A stretch of DNA of 64,000 bases from Klebsiella aerogenes KCTC 2190 (GTDB taxonomy: Bacteria > Pseudomonadota > Gammaproteobacteria > Enterobacterales > Enterobacteriaceae), in assembly GCF_000215745.1 (NCBI RefSeq), contig NC_015663.1:5118780-5182779 (forward strand), read 5' to 3'. This document shows positions 47,228 to 57,842 of this stretch, in pieces. The translations under genes were made by a program, and so were the position numbers. The notes beneath the pieces are model-generated. The model was not told the DNA's origin. It made no database searches and saw nothing but the letters and a program-made list of their open reading frames with translations. Within the stretch, counting starts at the first letter, position 1. Each line of letters begins with the position of its first letter.

Positions 47228-49513
47228 ATGAATCAGAGTCTGCTGGTGACAAAGCGCGACGGTAGCACCGAGCGTATCAATCTCGACAAAATCCATCGCG
47301 TACTAGATTGGGCGGCAGAAGGACTGAATAACGTTTCGATTTCCCAGGTAGAGCTGCGTTCGCATATTCAGTTCTATGACGGCATTAAAACCGCCGACAT
47401 CCACGAGACCATTATTAAGGCCGCAGCGGACCTGATCTCCCGCGATGCGCCGGACTACCAGTACCTGGCCGCGCGACTGGCGATTTTCCACCTGCGCAAG
47501 AAAGCGTTTGGCCAGTTTGAACCGCCAGCGCTGTACAACCATGTGGTGAACATGGTCGAAAAAGGTAAATACGATCATCATCTGCTGGAAGACTACACGG
47601 AAGAAGAGTTCCAGCAGATGGACGGTTTTATCGACCACTGGCGCGATATGAACTTCTCCTACGCGGCCGTTAAGCAGCTGGAAGGTAAATACCTGGTGCA
47701 GAACCGCGTCAGCGGCGAAATCTATGAAAGCGCCCAGTTCCTCTATATTCTGGTTGCGGCTTGCCTGTTCTCTAACTATCCTCGTGAGACCCGTCTGGAC
47801 TATATCAAGCGTTTCTATGACGCGGTGTCCACCTTTAAAATTTCGCTGCCGACGCCGATCATGTCTGGCGTGCGTACCCCAACTCGTCAGTTCAGCTCCT
47901 GCGTGCTGATCGAGTGCGGCGATAGCCTGGATTCGATCAACGCCACCTCCAGCGCGATTGTGAAATACGTTTCCCAGCGCGCCGGTATCGGTATCAACGC
48001 CGGCCGCATTCGTGCGCTGGGTAGCCCGATCCGCGGCGGCGAAGCCTTCCACACCGGCTGCATCCCGTTCTATAAGCACTTCCAGACCGCGGTGAAATCC
48101 TGTTCGCAGGGCGGCGTTCGCGGTGGCGCGGCCACCCTCTTCTATCCGATGTGGCATCTGGAAGTCGAAAGCCTGCTGGTGTTGAAAAACAACCGCGGCA
48201 CCGACGCTAACCGCGTTCGTCACATGGACTACGGCGTGCAGATCAACAAGCTGATGTACACCCGCCTGCTGAAAGGCGAGGACATCACCCTGTTCAGCCC
48301 GTCCGACGTTCCTGGCCTGTACGATGCGTTCTTCGCCGATCAGGACGAGTTCGAACGTCTGTACACTAAATACGAAAAAGATGACAGTATCCGCAAACAG
48401 CGTATTAAAGCCGTTGAGCTGTTCTCGCTGATGATGCAGGAACGCGCCTCTACCGGCCGTATCTATATCCAGAACGTTGACCACTGCAACACCCACAGCC
48501 CGTTCGACCCGGTTGTCGCGCCGGTGCGCCAGTCTAACCTGTGCCTGGAAATCGCCCTGCCGACCAAACCGCTGGACGATGTGAACGACGAAAATGGCGA
48601 AATCGCGCTGTGCACGCTGTCGGCATTCAACCTTGGCGCCATCGATAGCCTCGATGAGCTGGAGGATCTGGCGGTACTGGCGGTGCGCGCGCTGGATGCG
48701 TTGCTGGATTATCAGGATTACCCAATCCCGGCGGCTAAACGTGGCGCGATGGGTCGTCGTACGCTGGGTATCGGCGTTATCAACTTCGCTTACTATCTGG
48801 CGAAACATGGCAAGCGCTACTCCGACGGCAGCGCCAACAATCTGACGCACAAAACGTTCGAAGCTATTCAGTACTATCTGCTGAAGGCCTCCAACGAACT
48901 GGCTATCGAACAAGGCGCCTGCCCGTGGTTCAATGAAACCACCTACGCGCAGGGTATTCTGCCGATCGATACTTATAAGAAAGACCTGGATGCGATCGTG
49001 AGCGAATCTCTGCATTTCGACTGGGAGCAGCTGCGCGAATCCATTAAGACTCACGGCCTGCGTAACTCCACGCTCTCCGCGCTGATGCCGTCTGAGACCT
49101 CTTCGCAGATCTCCAACGCCACCAACGGCATCGAACCGCCGCGCGGCCACGTGAGCATCAAAGCGTCGAAAGATGGGATTTTGCGCCAGGTCGTTCCGGA
49201 TTACGAAAATCTGCAGAACGCCTACGAACTGTTGTGGGAAATGCCGAATAACGACGGCTATCTGCAGCTGGTCGGCATCATGCAGAAGTTTATCGATCAG
49301 TCGATTTCCGCCAACACCAACTATGACCCGACGCGTTTCCCGTCCGGAAAAGTGCCGATGCAGCAGTTGCTGAAAGATCTGCTCAACGCCTATAAATTCG
49401 GCGTGAAAACGCTGTACTATCACAACACCCGTGATGGCGCGGAAGACGCCCAGGATGACCTGGCCCCGTCAATTCAGGACGACGGCTGCGAAAGCGGCGC
49501 ATGTAAGATCTAA
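47228..49513 (+). CDS. nrdA: Ribonucleoside-diphosphate reductase 1, alpha subunit
   Basis: 761 residues, as in E. coli. Class Ia enzyme reducing ribonucleoside diphosphates to deoxy forms. ATP-cone at residues about 5-95; active-site Cys in FSSCVLIECGD (about 225), CNLCLEI-type Cys462 region as SNLCLEIALP, and the redox tail Cys754/Cys759 in GCESGACKI. The start matches E. coli MNQNLLVTKRDG; an in-frame ATG 39 bases upstream lies inside the DnaA-box region and is rejected. Operon with nrdB and yfaE. Confidence 0.97.
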   Translation: MNQSLLVTKRDGSTERINLDKIHRVLDWAAEGLNNVSISQVELRSHIQFYDGIKTADIHETIIKAAADLISRDAPDYQYLAARLAIFHLRKKAFGQFEPPALYNHVVNMVEKGKYDHHLLEDYTEEEFQQMDGFIDHWRDMNFSYAAVKQLEGKYLVQNRVSGEIYESAQFLYILVAACLFSNYPRETRLDYIKRFYDAVSTFKISLPTPIMSGVRTPTRQFSSCVLIECGDSLDSINATSSAIVKYVSQRAGIGINAGRIRALGSPIRGGEAFHTGCIPFYKHFQTAVKSCSQGGVRGGAATLFYPMWHLEVESLLVLKNNRGTDANRVRHMDYGVQINKLMYTRLLKGEDITLFSPSDVPGLYDAFFADQDEFERLYTKYEKDDSIRKQRIKAVELFSLMMQERASTGRIYIQNVDHCNTHSPFDPVVAPVRQSNLCLEIALPTKPLDDVNDENGEIALCTLSAFNLGAIDSLDELEDLAVLAVRALDALLDYQDYPIPAAKRGAMGRRTLGIGVINFAYYLAKHGKRYSDGSANNLTHKTFEAIQYYLLKASNELAIEQGACPWFNETTYAQGILPIDTYKKDLDAIVSESLHFDWEQLRESIKTHGLRNSTLSALMPSETSSQISNATNGIEPPRGHVSIKASKDGILRQVVPDYENLQNAYELLWEMPNNDGYLQLVGIMQKFIDQSISANTNYDPTRFPSGKVPMQQLLKDLLNAYKFGVKTLYYHNTRDGAEDAQDDLAPSIQDDGCESGACKI

Positions 49514-49522
49514 AGTATTTTT

Positions 49523-49588
49523 GCCGGGTGGCGCGATGCCTACCCGGCCTACGGTTTTGTAGGCCCGGCAAACGCAGTGTCGCCGGGC
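49523..49588. repeat. BIME (paired REP units) between nrdA and nrdB
   Basis: Two head-to-head REP-like palindromes: GCCGGGT with ACCCGGC (about 49523-49548) and GCCCGGC with GCCGGGC (about 49563-49588), joined by GCCTAC and GTAGGC. Typical of enterobacterial intergenic mosaic elements; may tune the nrdA to nrdB mRNA ratio. Confidence 0.85.
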
Positions 49589-49613
49589 GATACAATCTCA
49601 ACAGGACCCACTC

Positions 49614-50744
49614 ATGGCATACACCACTTTTTCACAGACGAAAAACAATCAACTGCTTGAGCCGATGTTTTTTGGCCAGCCGGTTAACGTGGCCCGCTAC
49701 GATCAGCAAAAATATGACATCTTTGAAAAGCTGATTGAAAAGCAGCTCTCCTTCTTCTGGCGCCCGGAAGAAGTCGACGTTTCGCGCGATCGCATCGACT
49801 ATCAGGCGCTGCCGGAACATGAAAAGCATATATTCATCAGCAACCTGAAATATCAGACGCTGCTTGATTCCATTCAGGGCCGTAGCCCGAACGTCGCGCT
49901 GCTGCCGCTGATTTCCATCCCCGAACTGGAAACCTGGGTAGAAACCTGGGCCTTTTCCGAGACGATCCACTCGCGCTCCTACACCCACATTATTCGCAAC
50001 ATCGTCAACGACCCGGCGACGGTGTTCGACGATATCGTGACCAATGAGCAGATCCAGAAACGCGCGGAAGGCATCTCTCACTATTACGATTCTTTGATTG
50101 AAATGACCAGCTACTGGCATCTGCTGGGCGAAGGCACCCACACCGTCAACGGCAAAACCGTGACCGTGAATCTGCGCGAGCTGAAAAAGAAACTGTATCT
50201 GTGCCTGATGAGCGTCAACGCGCTGGAAGCAATCCGCTTCTACGTTAGCTTCGCCTGCTCTTTCGCCTTTGCCGAACGCAAGCTGATGGAAGGCAACGCC
50301 AAAATTATTCGCCTGATCGCCCGCGATGAAGCGCTGCACCTGACCGGCACTCAGCATATGCTGAACCTGCTGCGCTCCGGCAGCGACGATCCGGAAATGG
50401 CGGAAATCGCCGAAGAGTGCAAACAAGAGTGCTATGACCTGTTCGTGCTGGCGGCGCAGCAGGAAAAAGAGTGGGCGGACTATCTGTTCCGCGACGGCTC
50501 GATGATCGGCCTGAACAAAGATATTCTCTGCCAGTACGTCGAGTACATCACCAATATTCGCATGCAGGCGGTGGGCCTCGATCTACCGTTCCAGACCCGC
50601 TCCAACCCGATCCCATGGATCAATACCTGGCTGGTTTCCGACAACGTTCAGGTCGCGCCGCAGGAAGTGGAGGTCAGCTCTTATCTCGTCGGCCAGATCG
50701 ATTCTGAAGTCGATGCCGACGATCTGAGCAACTTCCAGCTGTAA
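49614..50744 (+). CDS. nrdB: Ribonucleoside-diphosphate reductase 1, beta subunit
   Basis: 376 residues, as in E. coli. Ferritin-like di-iron protein holding the tyrosyl radical; the radical Tyr is Tyr123 counting Met (Tyr122 in mature numbering) in HSRSYTH, with iron ligands in [14 protein letters not shown] and the [13 protein letters not shown] segment. The C-terminal tail ([10 protein letters not shown]) binds NrdA. A BIME separates it from nrdA, and its stop overlaps the yfaE start by one base. Confidence 0.97.
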   Translation: MAYTTFSQTKNNQLLEPMFFGQPVNVARYDQQKYDIFEKLIEKQLSFFWRPEEVDVSRDRIDYQALPEHEKHIFISNLKYQTLLDSIQGRSPNVALLPLISIPELETWVETWAFSETIHSRSYTHIIRNIVNDPATVFDDIVTNEQIQKRAEGISHYYDSLIEMTSYWHLLGEGTHTVNGKTVTVNLRELKKKLYLCLMSVNALEAIRFYVSFACSFAFAERKLMEGNAKIIRLIARDEALHLTGTQHMLNLLRSGSDDPEMAEIAEECKQECYDLFVLAAQQEKEWADYLFRDGSMIGLNKDILCQYVEYITNIRMQAVGLDLPFQTRSNPIPWINTWLVSDNVQVAPQEVEVSSYLVGQIDSEVDADDLSNFQL

Positions 50745-50998
50745 TGAAGCGGATTTTCTTGAGGATTTCTGACACTCGCCTTGAGTGTCAGGATGAACAT
50801 CCTTCCCTGTTGGCCGCGCTTGAATCGCATAACATCGACGTGGAGTATCAGTGCCGCGAAGGCTATTGCGGTTCCTGCCGCACGCGTCTGGTGTCAGGCC
50901 AGGTTGACTGGCTGACCGAACCGCTGGCGTTTATCCAGCCGGGAGAGATTTTGCCCTGCTGCTGCCGGGCGAAAGGCGATATTGAGATCGAGATGTAA
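50744..50998 (+). CDS. yfaE: 2Fe-2S ferredoxin for NrdB cofactor maintenance
   Basis: 84 residues, same as E. coli. Plant-type [2Fe-2S] ferredoxin with cluster ligands in CREGYCGSCRTR and the later Cys of LPCCC. It supplies electrons to regenerate the NrdB diferric-tyrosyl radical. Translation is coupled to nrdB through TAATG. Confidence 0.94.
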   Translation: MKRIFLRISDTRLECQDEHPSLLAALESHNIDVEYQCREGYCGSCRTRLVSGQVDWLTEPLAFIQPGEILPCCCRAKGDIEIEM

Positions 50999-51021
50999 GT
51001 GTTGTCGATGTGTGCGGCCTG

Positions 51022-51060
51022 ATGCCCTCACCCCGGCCCTCTCCCACAGGGAGAGGGGGA
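51022..51060. repeat. GC-rich intergenic hairpin repeat
   Basis: CCCTCTCCC-ACA-GGGAGAGGG, nine-bp perfect stem at 51037-51057, preceded by CCCTCACCCCGG. From memory such CCCTCTCCC palindromes are dispersed in enterobacterial genomes; only one copy is in this window. Confidence 0.6.
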
Positions 51061-51066
51061 AAACAT

Positions 51067-51092
51067 AAAAGGGCCTTACGGCCCTTTTGTTT
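51067..51092. terminator. Bidirectional terminator between yfaE and glpQ
   Basis: AAAAGGGCC-TTAC-GGCCCTTTT stem, with T-rich sequence rightward and A-rich leftward; serves nrdAB-yfaE and glpTQ. Confidence 0.88.
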
Positions 51093-52159
51093 TATTTCGC
51101 GTCCAGGAACTGCACCGCTTTATCCGGGAAATCGGTAAACAAGCCGTCGACGCCCGCCTGGTTATACAGCACGTCATAGAGCTGATTAACGTTAGTGGCG
51201 TACTCCGGCAACTGATCCGCGCGCACGGTGTACGGATGCACCTGTAGATGGCTGGCGTGCGCCTCTTTTACCATCGTCGTCAGCTTCACCGCGCCCGGCT
51301 TCGAGCCTTCCGCTACCAGCATATGGTAATCCGGGCCGATACCGTCAGCGTACTGCGCAATCTGCGCCATCGCCCCCGGCTTGAACATCCAGTCATAGCT
51401 GTAGTTCACCCATTTACCATCGGCCTGTTTCTGCTGCGTTTCATTCCAGTCGGTATAGGCGATGAGCTGCACCAGATTGAGATCCATCCCCATCTTCGGC
51501 TCCAGCTCATTCTTAATGCGTTTGAGCTCGTTGGCGTCAAAACATTGCAGATAAACCTTATCCTGCTTGCTGGTGTAGCCATATTCCTTCAGCACTTTCA
51601 GCGTGCTGGCGGCAATATCTTTGCCTTCCTGATGGTGGAACCACGGCGCTTTGATTTCCGGGTAGATACCGATATTTTTACCCGTCGAATGGTTTAGCCC
51701 CTGTACAAACTCAATCTCTTCTTCAAAGGTATGAATGCGGAAATCGGATTTGCCCATCGGGAAACGCCCAGGATAGGTTTGCACGTTTTTGCCATCTTTC
51801 GGCTCAAAACCTTCGGTGAACTTCAGCGACTTAATCTCGGCCAGGGTAAAGTCGATGGCGTAAAAACGGCCGTCTTTACGCGCCCGCTGCGGGAAACGCT
51901 GCGCAACGTCAGTCACCCGATCGAGATAGTGGTCATGCAACACCACCAGCCGGTCGTCTTTGGTCATCACCAGGTCTTGCTCAAGGTAATCCGCCCCCTG
52001 AGCGTAAGCCATCGCTTTCGCCGGCAGGGTATGTTCCGGCAGATACCCGCTGGCGCCGCGGTGGGCGATGACAATTTTCTCTGCCGCGACGGCGCTGAAG
52101 CACAGCGCCGAACTGGCCAAAATCATTCCGCTCATTAACGCGGTGAGTTTCATTTTCAT
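51092..52159 (-). CDS. glpQ: Periplasmic glycerophosphodiester phosphodiesterase
   Basis: 355-residue precursor (E. coli 358) with signal MKMKLTALMSGMILASSALCFSAVAA. Hydrolyses glycerophosphodiesters to sn-glycerol-3-phosphate and an alcohol, Ca-dependent. TIM-barrel GDPD motifs: IAHRGASGYLPEHT, EQDLVMTKDD, VLHDHYLDRVT and YPEIKAPW. AAGGAG five bases upstream supports the first Met. It follows glpT by nine bases, forming glpTQ so that hydrolysis product is taken up by GlpT. Confidence 0.95.
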   Translation of the reverse strand: MKMKLTALMSGMILASSALCFSAVAAEKIVIAHRGASGYLPEHTLPAKAMAYAQGADYLEQDLVMTKDDRLVVLHDHYLDRVTDVAQRFPQRARKDGRFYAIDFTLAEIKSLKFTEGFEPKDGKNVQTYPGRFPMGKSDFRIHTFEEEIEFVQGLNHSTGKNIGIYPEIKAPWFHHQEGKDIAASTLKVLKEYGYTSKQDKVYLQCFDANELKRIKNELEPKMGMDLNLVQLIAYTDWNETQQKQADGKWVNYSYDWMFKPGAMAQIAQYADGIGPDYHMLVAEGSKPGAVKLTTMVKEAHASHLQVHPYTVRADQLPEYATNVNQLYDVLYNQAGVDGLFTDFPDKAVQFLDAK

Positions 52160-52168
52160 CGCCGCTCC

Positions 52169-53515
52169 TTAGGCTTGTTTCAGTTGTTGATGATGGCGAC
52201 GCTCGCCAAGCATGACGATAATCAACAGCAGTACCGCCAGTACGCTACCGCCAATCATCACCATGAAGCCGCCATCCCAGCCGAAGAAATCGACGGTATA
52301 GCCAACAATGGCGCTCGCGGCTACGGAACCGCCAAGATAACCGAACAGACCGGTGAAGCCCGCGGCGGTGCCGGCGGCTTTTTTCGGCGCCAGTTCCAGC
52401 GCATGCAGACCGATCAGCATCACCGGGCCGTAAATCAGGAAGCCAATGACGATCATACAGGCCATATCGACGCCCGGATTACCCGGCGGGTTCAGCCAGT
52501 AAACGATAGTGGCAATCGTCACCAGGGTCATAAAGAACACGCCGGTCGCGCCGCGGTTGCCTTTAAACACTTTGTCCGACATCCAGCCGCACAGCAAAGT
52601 ACCGGGGATCCCCGCGTACTCATACAGGAAGTAGGCCCAGGAAGATTTATCCAGCGCGAAGTGTTTGACCTCTTTCAGGTAGGTCGGCGACCAGTCCAGA
52701 ATGCCGTAGCGCAGCAGATAAACGAAGACGTTAGCGATCGCGATGTACCACAGCAGCTTGTTCGGCAGAATGTACTGCATAAAGATCTGCTTCGCCGTCA
52801 GCTCTTCTTCGTGCTTTTCGCTATAGTCATCCGGATAGTCGTTTTTATACTCTTCGATCGGCGGCAGACCGCAGGACTGCGGGGTATCGCGCATCATCGC
52901 GAAGGCAAAAATCGCCAGCAGGATCGCGCCGAAGGCCGGCATATACAGCGCCGCGTGCCAGTCGTTAAACCACGCCATCCCTAACAGGAACAGCAGCGGC
53001 GGAATACCGCCGCCGACGTTATGCGCGCAGTTCCACACTGAGACAATCCCGCCGCGTTCTTTCTGCGACCACCAGTGCACCATGGTACGACCACACGGCG
53101 GCCAGCCCATCCCCTGGAACCATCCGCACAGGAACAGTAATACGAACATGATCATGATGCTGGAAGTCGCCCACGGCACGAAGCCCATCACCAGCATCAC
53201 CAGCGCCGCCAGAATTAACCCTGCCGGCAGGAAAATGCGCGGATTCGAGCGGTCAGAGACCGAGCCCATGATAAATTTCGAAAATCCGTAGGCGATAGAG
53301 ATACCGGAAAGCGCGAAACCGAGGTCGCCACGAGAGAAGCCCTGCTCAATCAGATAAGGCATCGCCAGCGCAAAGTTCTTACGAACCAGATAGTAAGCGG
53401 CATAACCGAAGAAGATGCCAATAAAGATCTGCCAACGTAATCGACGATACAACGGGTCGATTTCCGCCGCCGGCAAACGCGCTTTATGCGCTGCGGGTTT
53501 AAAAATACTTAACAT
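52169..53515 (-). CDS. glpT: Glycerol-3-phosphate:phosphate antiporter GlpT
   Basis: 448 residues (E. coli 452), 12-helix MFS transporter exchanging glycerol-3-phosphate for phosphate; also the main fosfomycin uptake route. The start is ATG giving [15 protein letters not shown], with GGAGG five bases upstream; six extra codons upstream are non-homologous. Substrate-site residues around [16 protein letters not shown] and [19 protein letters not shown] are intact. No truncation or frameshift. Divergent from glpABC with CRP and GlpR sites between. Confidence 0.96.
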   Translation of the reverse strand: MLSIFKPAAHKARLPAAEIDPLYRRLRWQIFIGIFFGYAAYYLVRKNFALAMPYLIEQGFSRGDLGFALSGISIAYGFSKFIMGSVSDRSNPRIFLPAGLILAALVMLVMGFVPWATSSIMIMFVLLFLCGWFQGMGWPPCGRTMVHWWSQKERGGIVSVWNCAHNVGGGIPPLLFLLGMAWFNDWHAALYMPAFGAILLAIFAFAMMRDTPQSCGLPPIEEYKNDYPDDYSEKHEEELTAKQIFMQYILPNKLLWYIAIANVFVYLLRYGILDWSPTYLKEVKHFALDKSSWAYFLYEYAGIPGTLLCGWMSDKVFKGNRGATGVFFMTLVTIATIVYWLNPPGNPGVDMACMIVIGFLIYGPVMLIGLHALELAPKKAAGTAAGFTGLFGYLGGSVAASAIVGYTVDFFGWDGGFMVMIGGSVLAVLLLIIVMLGERRHHQQLKQA

Positions 53516-53623
53516 ATCAGCCTCCGTGGCCATTGCTGTTTCACTGACATCGACGCAAAAAATCTAATTTATTCACGTACTTCTAATTAGGTCGCGATGG
53601 TAGGCAAAGCGTAGAACTAATAC

Positions 53624-53639
53624 TGTGAAATATCGCACA
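53624..53639. promoter_or_regulatory. CRP-cAMP site between glpT and glpA
   Basis: TGTGA-AATATC-GCACA, nine of ten core bases of the TGTGA-N6-TCACA consensus; catabolite control of the glp regulon is established. Confidence 0.7.
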
Positions 53640-53713
53640 TTTTGTTACAGATATATGACAAAATTTTCCAATGTGAGCACAAAATCACAGCAAACGCTCG
53701 AATTGCGCGCAAA

Positions 53714-53733
53714 TATGCTCGAAATCAAACATT
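53714..53733. promoter_or_regulatory. GlpR operator upstream of glpA
   Basis: TATGCTCGAAATCAAACATT matches the GlpR half-site pattern (ATGTTCG...CGAACAT) at about 16 of 20 positions. A weaker half-site CGCTCGAAT occurs at about 53695-53703. Confidence 0.6.
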
Positions 53734-53785
53734 CCACACTATTGATATGGCTAAATGGTGTAAAACGAAAGTAGAGGACCGGAAG

Positions 53786-55408
53786 ATGGCCGAGACGCAA
53801 GAATTTGATGCGCTGATTATTGGCGGCGGCGCCACAGGCGCGGGAATCGCCCGCGACTGCGCCCTGCGCGGGTTACGTGTGGCGTTGATTGAGCGGCACG
53901 ATATCGCCACCGGCGCCACCGGCCGCAACCATGGTCTGTTGCACAGCGGCGCGCGCTATGCCGTCACCGATAGCGAATCCGCGCGCGAATGTATCAGCGA
54001 GAATCGCATTTTACGTCGCATCGCCCGCCACTGCATTGAACCCACCAACGGGCTGTTTATCACCCTGCCTGAAGATGACATGGCCTGGCAGCAAACCTTT
54101 ATCCACGCCTGTCAGCAGGCCGGTATTGATGCTAAACCGCTTACCCCCGCTGAAGCATTGCGTCTGGAACCCGCGGTCAACCCTACGCTGCTTGGCGCCG
54201 TACAAGTACCGGACGGCACCGTCGATCCGTTCCGCCTGACGGCAGCCAATATGCTCGACGCCCGCGAACACGGTGCGCAGATCCTTACCGGCTGCGAGGT
54301 CACCGGCCTGCTGCTCCAGGGCGATCGCGTGTACGGAGTACAGATCTACGATCATCAACGGCGCGAAGCGCGTAGCATTCGCGCACAGGTCGTCGTCAAC
54401 GCCGCCGGGATCTGGGGCCAACGCATCGCGGAGTACGCCGATCTGCGCATCTCCATGTTCCCGGCAAAAGGCTCGCTGCTGATCCTCGATCACCGCATTA
54501 ATAACCAGGTGATTAACCGCTGCCGCAAGCCGGCGGATGCCGATATTCTGGTGCCCGGCGATACCATTTCGTTGATTGGCACCACCTCGACGCATATTCC
54601 TTATGACGAAATTGACGATAACCGGGTGACGACGGAAGAGGTCGATACGCTGCTGCGCGAAGGTGAAAAACTGGCGCCGATCATGGGGCGTACCCGGGTG
54701 CTACGCGCCTACTCCGGCGTCCGTCCGCTGGTCGCCAGCGATGACGATCCCAGCGGGCGCAGCGTCAGCCGCGGTATTGTGCTGCTCGACCACGCCCCGC
54801 GCGACGGTATGGAAGGCTTTATCACCATCACCGGCGGTAAGTTGATGACCTACCGTTTGATGGCGGAATGGGCCAGCGACGCCGTCTGCCGCAAACTCGG
54901 CAATGCTGAGCCGTGCCGCACCGCGGAGCGCCCGCTACCGGGTTCGCAGGAAGCCACAGAAACCACGCTGAAAAAGATTATCTCGCTACCGACGCCGCTG
55001 CGCGGGTCGGCGGTGTATCGCCACGGCGACCGCACCCCGGCATGGCTTGGCGACAGCCGCCAGCACCGTAGCCTGGTCTGCGAATGTGAAGCGGTCACCG
55101 CCGGAGAAGTGCAGTACGCGGTAGAGAATCTGGCGGTGAAGAATTTGCTCGACCTGCGCCGCCGTACCCGGGTCGGTATGGGCACCTGCCAGGGTGAACT
55201 GTGCGCCTGCCGCGCCGCCGGGCTGCTACAGCGCTTTAACGTCGCCACCCCGGCGCAGTCGTTAACTCAGCTGTCGGAATTTCTCAATGAGCGCTGGAAG
55301 GGCGTTCAGCCCATCGCCTGGGGCGACGCGCTGCGCGAAAGTGAATTTACCCGCTGGGTCTACCTCGGCTTATGCGGACTGCAAAAGGAGCATCAGGATG
55401 AAATTTGA
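53786..55408 (+). CDS. glpA: Anaerobic glycerol-3-phosphate dehydrogenase subunit A (FAD)
   Basis: 540 residues (E. coli 542). FAD-binding catalytic subunit of the anaerobic enzyme oxidising glycerol-3-phosphate to DHAP with electrons to menaquinone. FAD motif [20 protein letters not shown] at about 11-30; [16 protein letters not shown]; a C-terminal BFD-like [2Fe-2S] Cys set CECE...[11 protein letters not shown]. Start chosen at [14 protein letters not shown] next to GAGG; the open frame extends upstream through the control region without homology. Overlaps glpB by 11 bases. Confidence 0.95.
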   Translation: MAETQEFDALIIGGGATGAGIARDCALRGLRVALIERHDIATGATGRNHGLLHSGARYAVTDSESARECISENRILRRIARHCIEPTNGLFITLPEDDMAWQQTFIHACQQAGIDAKPLTPAEALRLEPAVNPTLLGAVQVPDGTVDPFRLTAANMLDAREHGAQILTGCEVTGLLLQGDRVYGVQIYDHQRREARSIRAQVVVNAAGIWGQRIAEYADLRISMFPAKGSLLILDHRINNQVINRCRKPADADILVPGDTISLIGTTSTHIPYDEIDDNRVTTEEVDTLLREGEKLAPIMGRTRVLRAYSGVRPLVASDDDPSGRSVSRGIVLLDHAPRDGMEGFITITGGKLMTYRLMAEWASDAVCRKLGNAEPCRTAERPLPGSQEATETTLKKIISLPTPLRGSAVYRHGDRTPAWLGDSRQHRSLVCECEAVTAGEVQYAVENLAVKNLLDLRRRTRVGMGTCQGELCACRAAGLLQRFNVATPAQSLTQLSEFLNERWKGVQPIAWGDALRESEFTRWVYLGLCGLQKEHQDEI

Positions 55409-56657
55409 TTGCGCCATCGTCGGCGGCGGACTGGCCGGGCTGTTGTGCGGGCTGGCGCTGAATCAACACGGCCTACGCTGCGTGATAATCAGCCGTGGGC
55501 AAAGCGCGCTGCACTTTTCCTCCGCTTCATTAGACCTGCTCTCGGCGCTGCCGAACGGCGATACCGTCACTGATGTCGCACAAGGTCTTCAGCAACTGGC
55601 CGTTCAGCTTCCTGAACACCCCTACTCCCGCCTCGGCGCCGACGCGGTGCTCGAATACGCCAGACAGACCGAAGCGCTGCTGGCTGCCTGCGGCGCGAAT
55701 ATGCAAGGCGAAGCGCGCCGACCGCACCTGCGGGTAACGCCGCTGGGGACGTTGCGACCGGCGTGGCTGTCACCGGAAGAGGTTCCGCTGGCGCCCATCG
55801 CGCAGCAACGCGTATGCATGGTGGGGATTAGCGGTTTTGCCGATTTTCAGCCGCATCTGGCCGCCGCCGCCCTCGGACAGAGCGGAGTGGATGCCGCCGC
55901 GGCGGAGATTGATTTACCGCTGCTTGATGTGCTGCGCGATAACCCTACGGAGTTCCGTGCCGCCAACATCGCCCGGGTGCTTGATGATGAAAACCTGTGG
56001 CCTGCCCTGCAGTCCGCGCTGCTGCCGCTGGCGCAAGAGTACGAGCTGCTGATGATGCCCGCCTGTTTTGGGCTCGCGGATAATCGCCTCTGGCATTGGC
56101 TACAAGAACATCTGCCCTGCCCGCTGCGCCTGCTGCCGACGCTGCCGCCTTCGGTGCCGGGGATGCGCCTGCATAGCCAGCTTCAGCGCCAGTTCATCCG
56201 CACCGGCGGCACCTGGCTTGCCGGCGACGAGGTGGTGAAAATCAGCCATCAGCAGGGCACCGTCGAGGCCGTCTGGACGCGAAATCACGGCGATATCGCA
56301 CTGCGTCCGCGCTTTACCGTGTTGGCGAGCGGTAGCTTTTTCAGTAACGGTCTCGTCGCCACCCGTGATAGCGTGCGCGAACCGATTCTCGGCCTCGATC
56401 TGCAGCAAACGCTGGCGCGCGATAGCTGGTATCAGCGTGATTTCTTCGCATCACAACCGTGGCAGCGCTTTGGTTTGAAGACTGACCCCATGCTGCGCCC
56501 ACACCTGCTCGGCCAGCCGCTAACGAATCTTTTCGCTATCGGCTCGCTGCTCGGCGGTTTCGATGCCATTCAACTCGGCTGCGGCGGCGGCGTTTGCGCC
56601 GTCACCGCGCTGCATGCCGCCAGACAGATCCACGCCCTTGCAGGAGGCCGGTCATGA
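55398..56657 (+). CDS. glpB: Anaerobic glycerol-3-phosphate dehydrogenase subunit B (flavin)
   Basis: 419 residues, same as E. coli. Flavin-binding subunit with N-terminal Rossmann motif [17 protein letters not shown] (residues 5-21) and C-terminal [24 protein letters not shown]. The start ATG follows AGGAGCATCAGG inside the end of glpA. Its stop overlaps the glpC start (ATGA), so glpABC is translationally coupled throughout. Confidence 0.95.
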   Translation: MKFDCAIVGGGLAGLLCGLALNQHGLRCVIISRGQSALHFSSASLDLLSALPNGDTVTDVAQGLQQLAVQLPEHPYSRLGADAVLEYARQTEALLAACGANMQGEARRPHLRVTPLGTLRPAWLSPEEVPLAPIAQQRVCMVGISGFADFQPHLAAAALGQSGVDAAAAEIDLPLLDVLRDNPTEFRAANIARVLDDENLWPALQSALLPLAQEYELLMMPACFGLADNRLWHWLQEHLPCPLRLLPTLPPSVPGMRLHSQLQRQFIRTGGTWLAGDEVVKISHQQGTVEAVWTRNHGDIALRPRFTVLASGSFFSNGLVATRDSVREPILGLDLQQTLARDSWYQRDFFASQPWQRFGLKTDPMLRPHLLGQPLTNLFAIGSLLGGFDAIQLGCGGGVCAVTALHAARQIHALAGGRS

Positions 56658-57841
56658 ACGATACCCGCTTTGAAAGCTGCATAAAATGCACGGTTTGTAC
56701 CACCGCCTGCCCGGTGAGCCGGGTAAATCCGCGCTATCCCGGCCCGAAACAGGCGGGGCCGGACGGCGAACGTCTGCGTCTGAAAGATGGCGCGCTGTAC
56801 GACGATGCGCTGAAATATTGTATTAATTGCAAACGCTGCGAGGTGGCCTGTCCGTCTGATGTGAAAATCGGCGATATCATTCAACGTGCGCGTGCGCAGT
56901 ACAGCCAGCAAACACCAACCCTGCGCGATGCCATCCTCAGCCATACCGATCTGATGGGCACCCTTTCCACGCCTTTTGCGCCGCTGGTCAACGCCACAAC
57001 GGGGTTAAAACCGGTGCGCCGCCTGCTCGACGCGGCGCTCAAAATCGACCATCGCCGCACGCTGCCGAAATATGGCTTCGGCACCTTTCGCCGCGCTTAC
57101 CGCCAGCTCGCCGCCGCACAGGCGCAGTACAGCGAGCAGGTGGCTTTCTTCCATGGCTGCTACGTCAACTATAACCACCCGCAATTGGGTAAGGATCTGA
57201 TTCGCGTCGTCAACGCGCTGGGTACCGGCGTGCAGCTCTTATCAAAAGAAAAATGCTGCGGCGTCCCGCTTATCGCCAACGGCTTTTTTGACAAAGCGCG
57301 CAAGCAAGCGCACATCAACGTCGCCGCCATGCGCGAAAACAGCTTGCCGATCATCGCCACCTCTTCAACCTGTACTTTTACCCTGCGCGATGAATATCCC
57401 CATCTCCTGGATATCGATAACAGCGATCTGCGGGATCGGGTGGAGTTAGCGACCCGCTGGATTTGGAAACAGCTCGATGCCGGCAAAACCCTTCCATTGC
57501 GCCCGCTGCCGCTGAAGGTGGTCTATCACACCCCATGTCATATGGAAAAAATGGGCTGGTCGCTATACACCCTTGAGCTTCTGCGCCAAATCCCGGGCCT
57601 ACAGCTGGAAGTACTGGATTCGCAGTGCTGCGGTATCGCCGGCACCTTCGGTTTTAAGTCGGAAAACTATTCGTCGGCGCAGGCGATTGGCGCGCCATTA
57701 TTTCGCCAGATTGAGGAGAGCGGCGCGGACGTAGTGATTACCGATTGCGAAACCTGCAAATGGCAGATTGAGATGTCCACCAGCAAGCGCTGCGAACATC
57801 CCATTACTCTGCTGGCGCAGGCGCTGAGCGCGCCTGCCTGA
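56654..57841 (+). CDS. glpC: Anaerobic glycerol-3-phosphate dehydrogenase subunit C (iron-sulfur)
   Basis: 395 residues (E. coli 396). Two ferredoxin-type [4Fe-4S] motifs [12 protein letters not shown] (9-20) and [12 protein letters not shown] (near 57-68), then two CCG domains ([11 protein letters not shown] and [10 protein letters not shown]) as in heterodisulfide-reductase-like subunits. Anchors GlpAB at the membrane and passes electrons to menaquinone. AGGAGG precedes the start. One base separates its stop from that of the convergent yfaY. Confidence 0.95.
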   Translation: MNDTRFESCIKCTVCTTACPVSRVNPRYPGPKQAGPDGERLRLKDGALYDDALKYCINCKRCEVACPSDVKIGDIIQRARAQYSQQTPTLRDAILSHTDLMGTLSTPFAPLVNATTGLKPVRRLLDAALKIDHRRTLPKYGFGTFRRAYRQLAAAQAQYSEQVAFFHGCYVNYNHPQLGKDLIRVVNALGTGVQLLSKEKCCGVPLIANGFFDKARKQAHINVAAMRENSLPIIATSSTCTFTLRDEYPHLLDIDNSDLRDRVELATRWIWKQLDAGKTLPLRPLPLKVVYHTPCHMEKMGWSLYTLELLRQIPGLQLEVLDSQCCGIAGTFGFKSENYSSAQAIGAPLFRQIEESGADVVITDCETCKWQIEMSTSKRCEHPITLLAQALSAPA

Positions 57842-57842
57842 A

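Noticed and set aside
47303..49423. A 706-codon open frame antisense to nrdA
   Set aside because: It mirrors nrdA codon by codon, has no ribosome site or recognisable domain, and arises from the strong codon bias of nrdA.
53672..53689. TGTGA-N8-TCACA near glpA considered as a CRP site
   Set aside because: The spacer is eight rather than six bases, so CRP binding would be poor; the N6 site at 53624-53639 is better.
53642..53785. Extended N-terminus of GlpA across the control region
   Set aside because: It would translate the CRP/GlpR region, and homology begins at the ATG at 53786.
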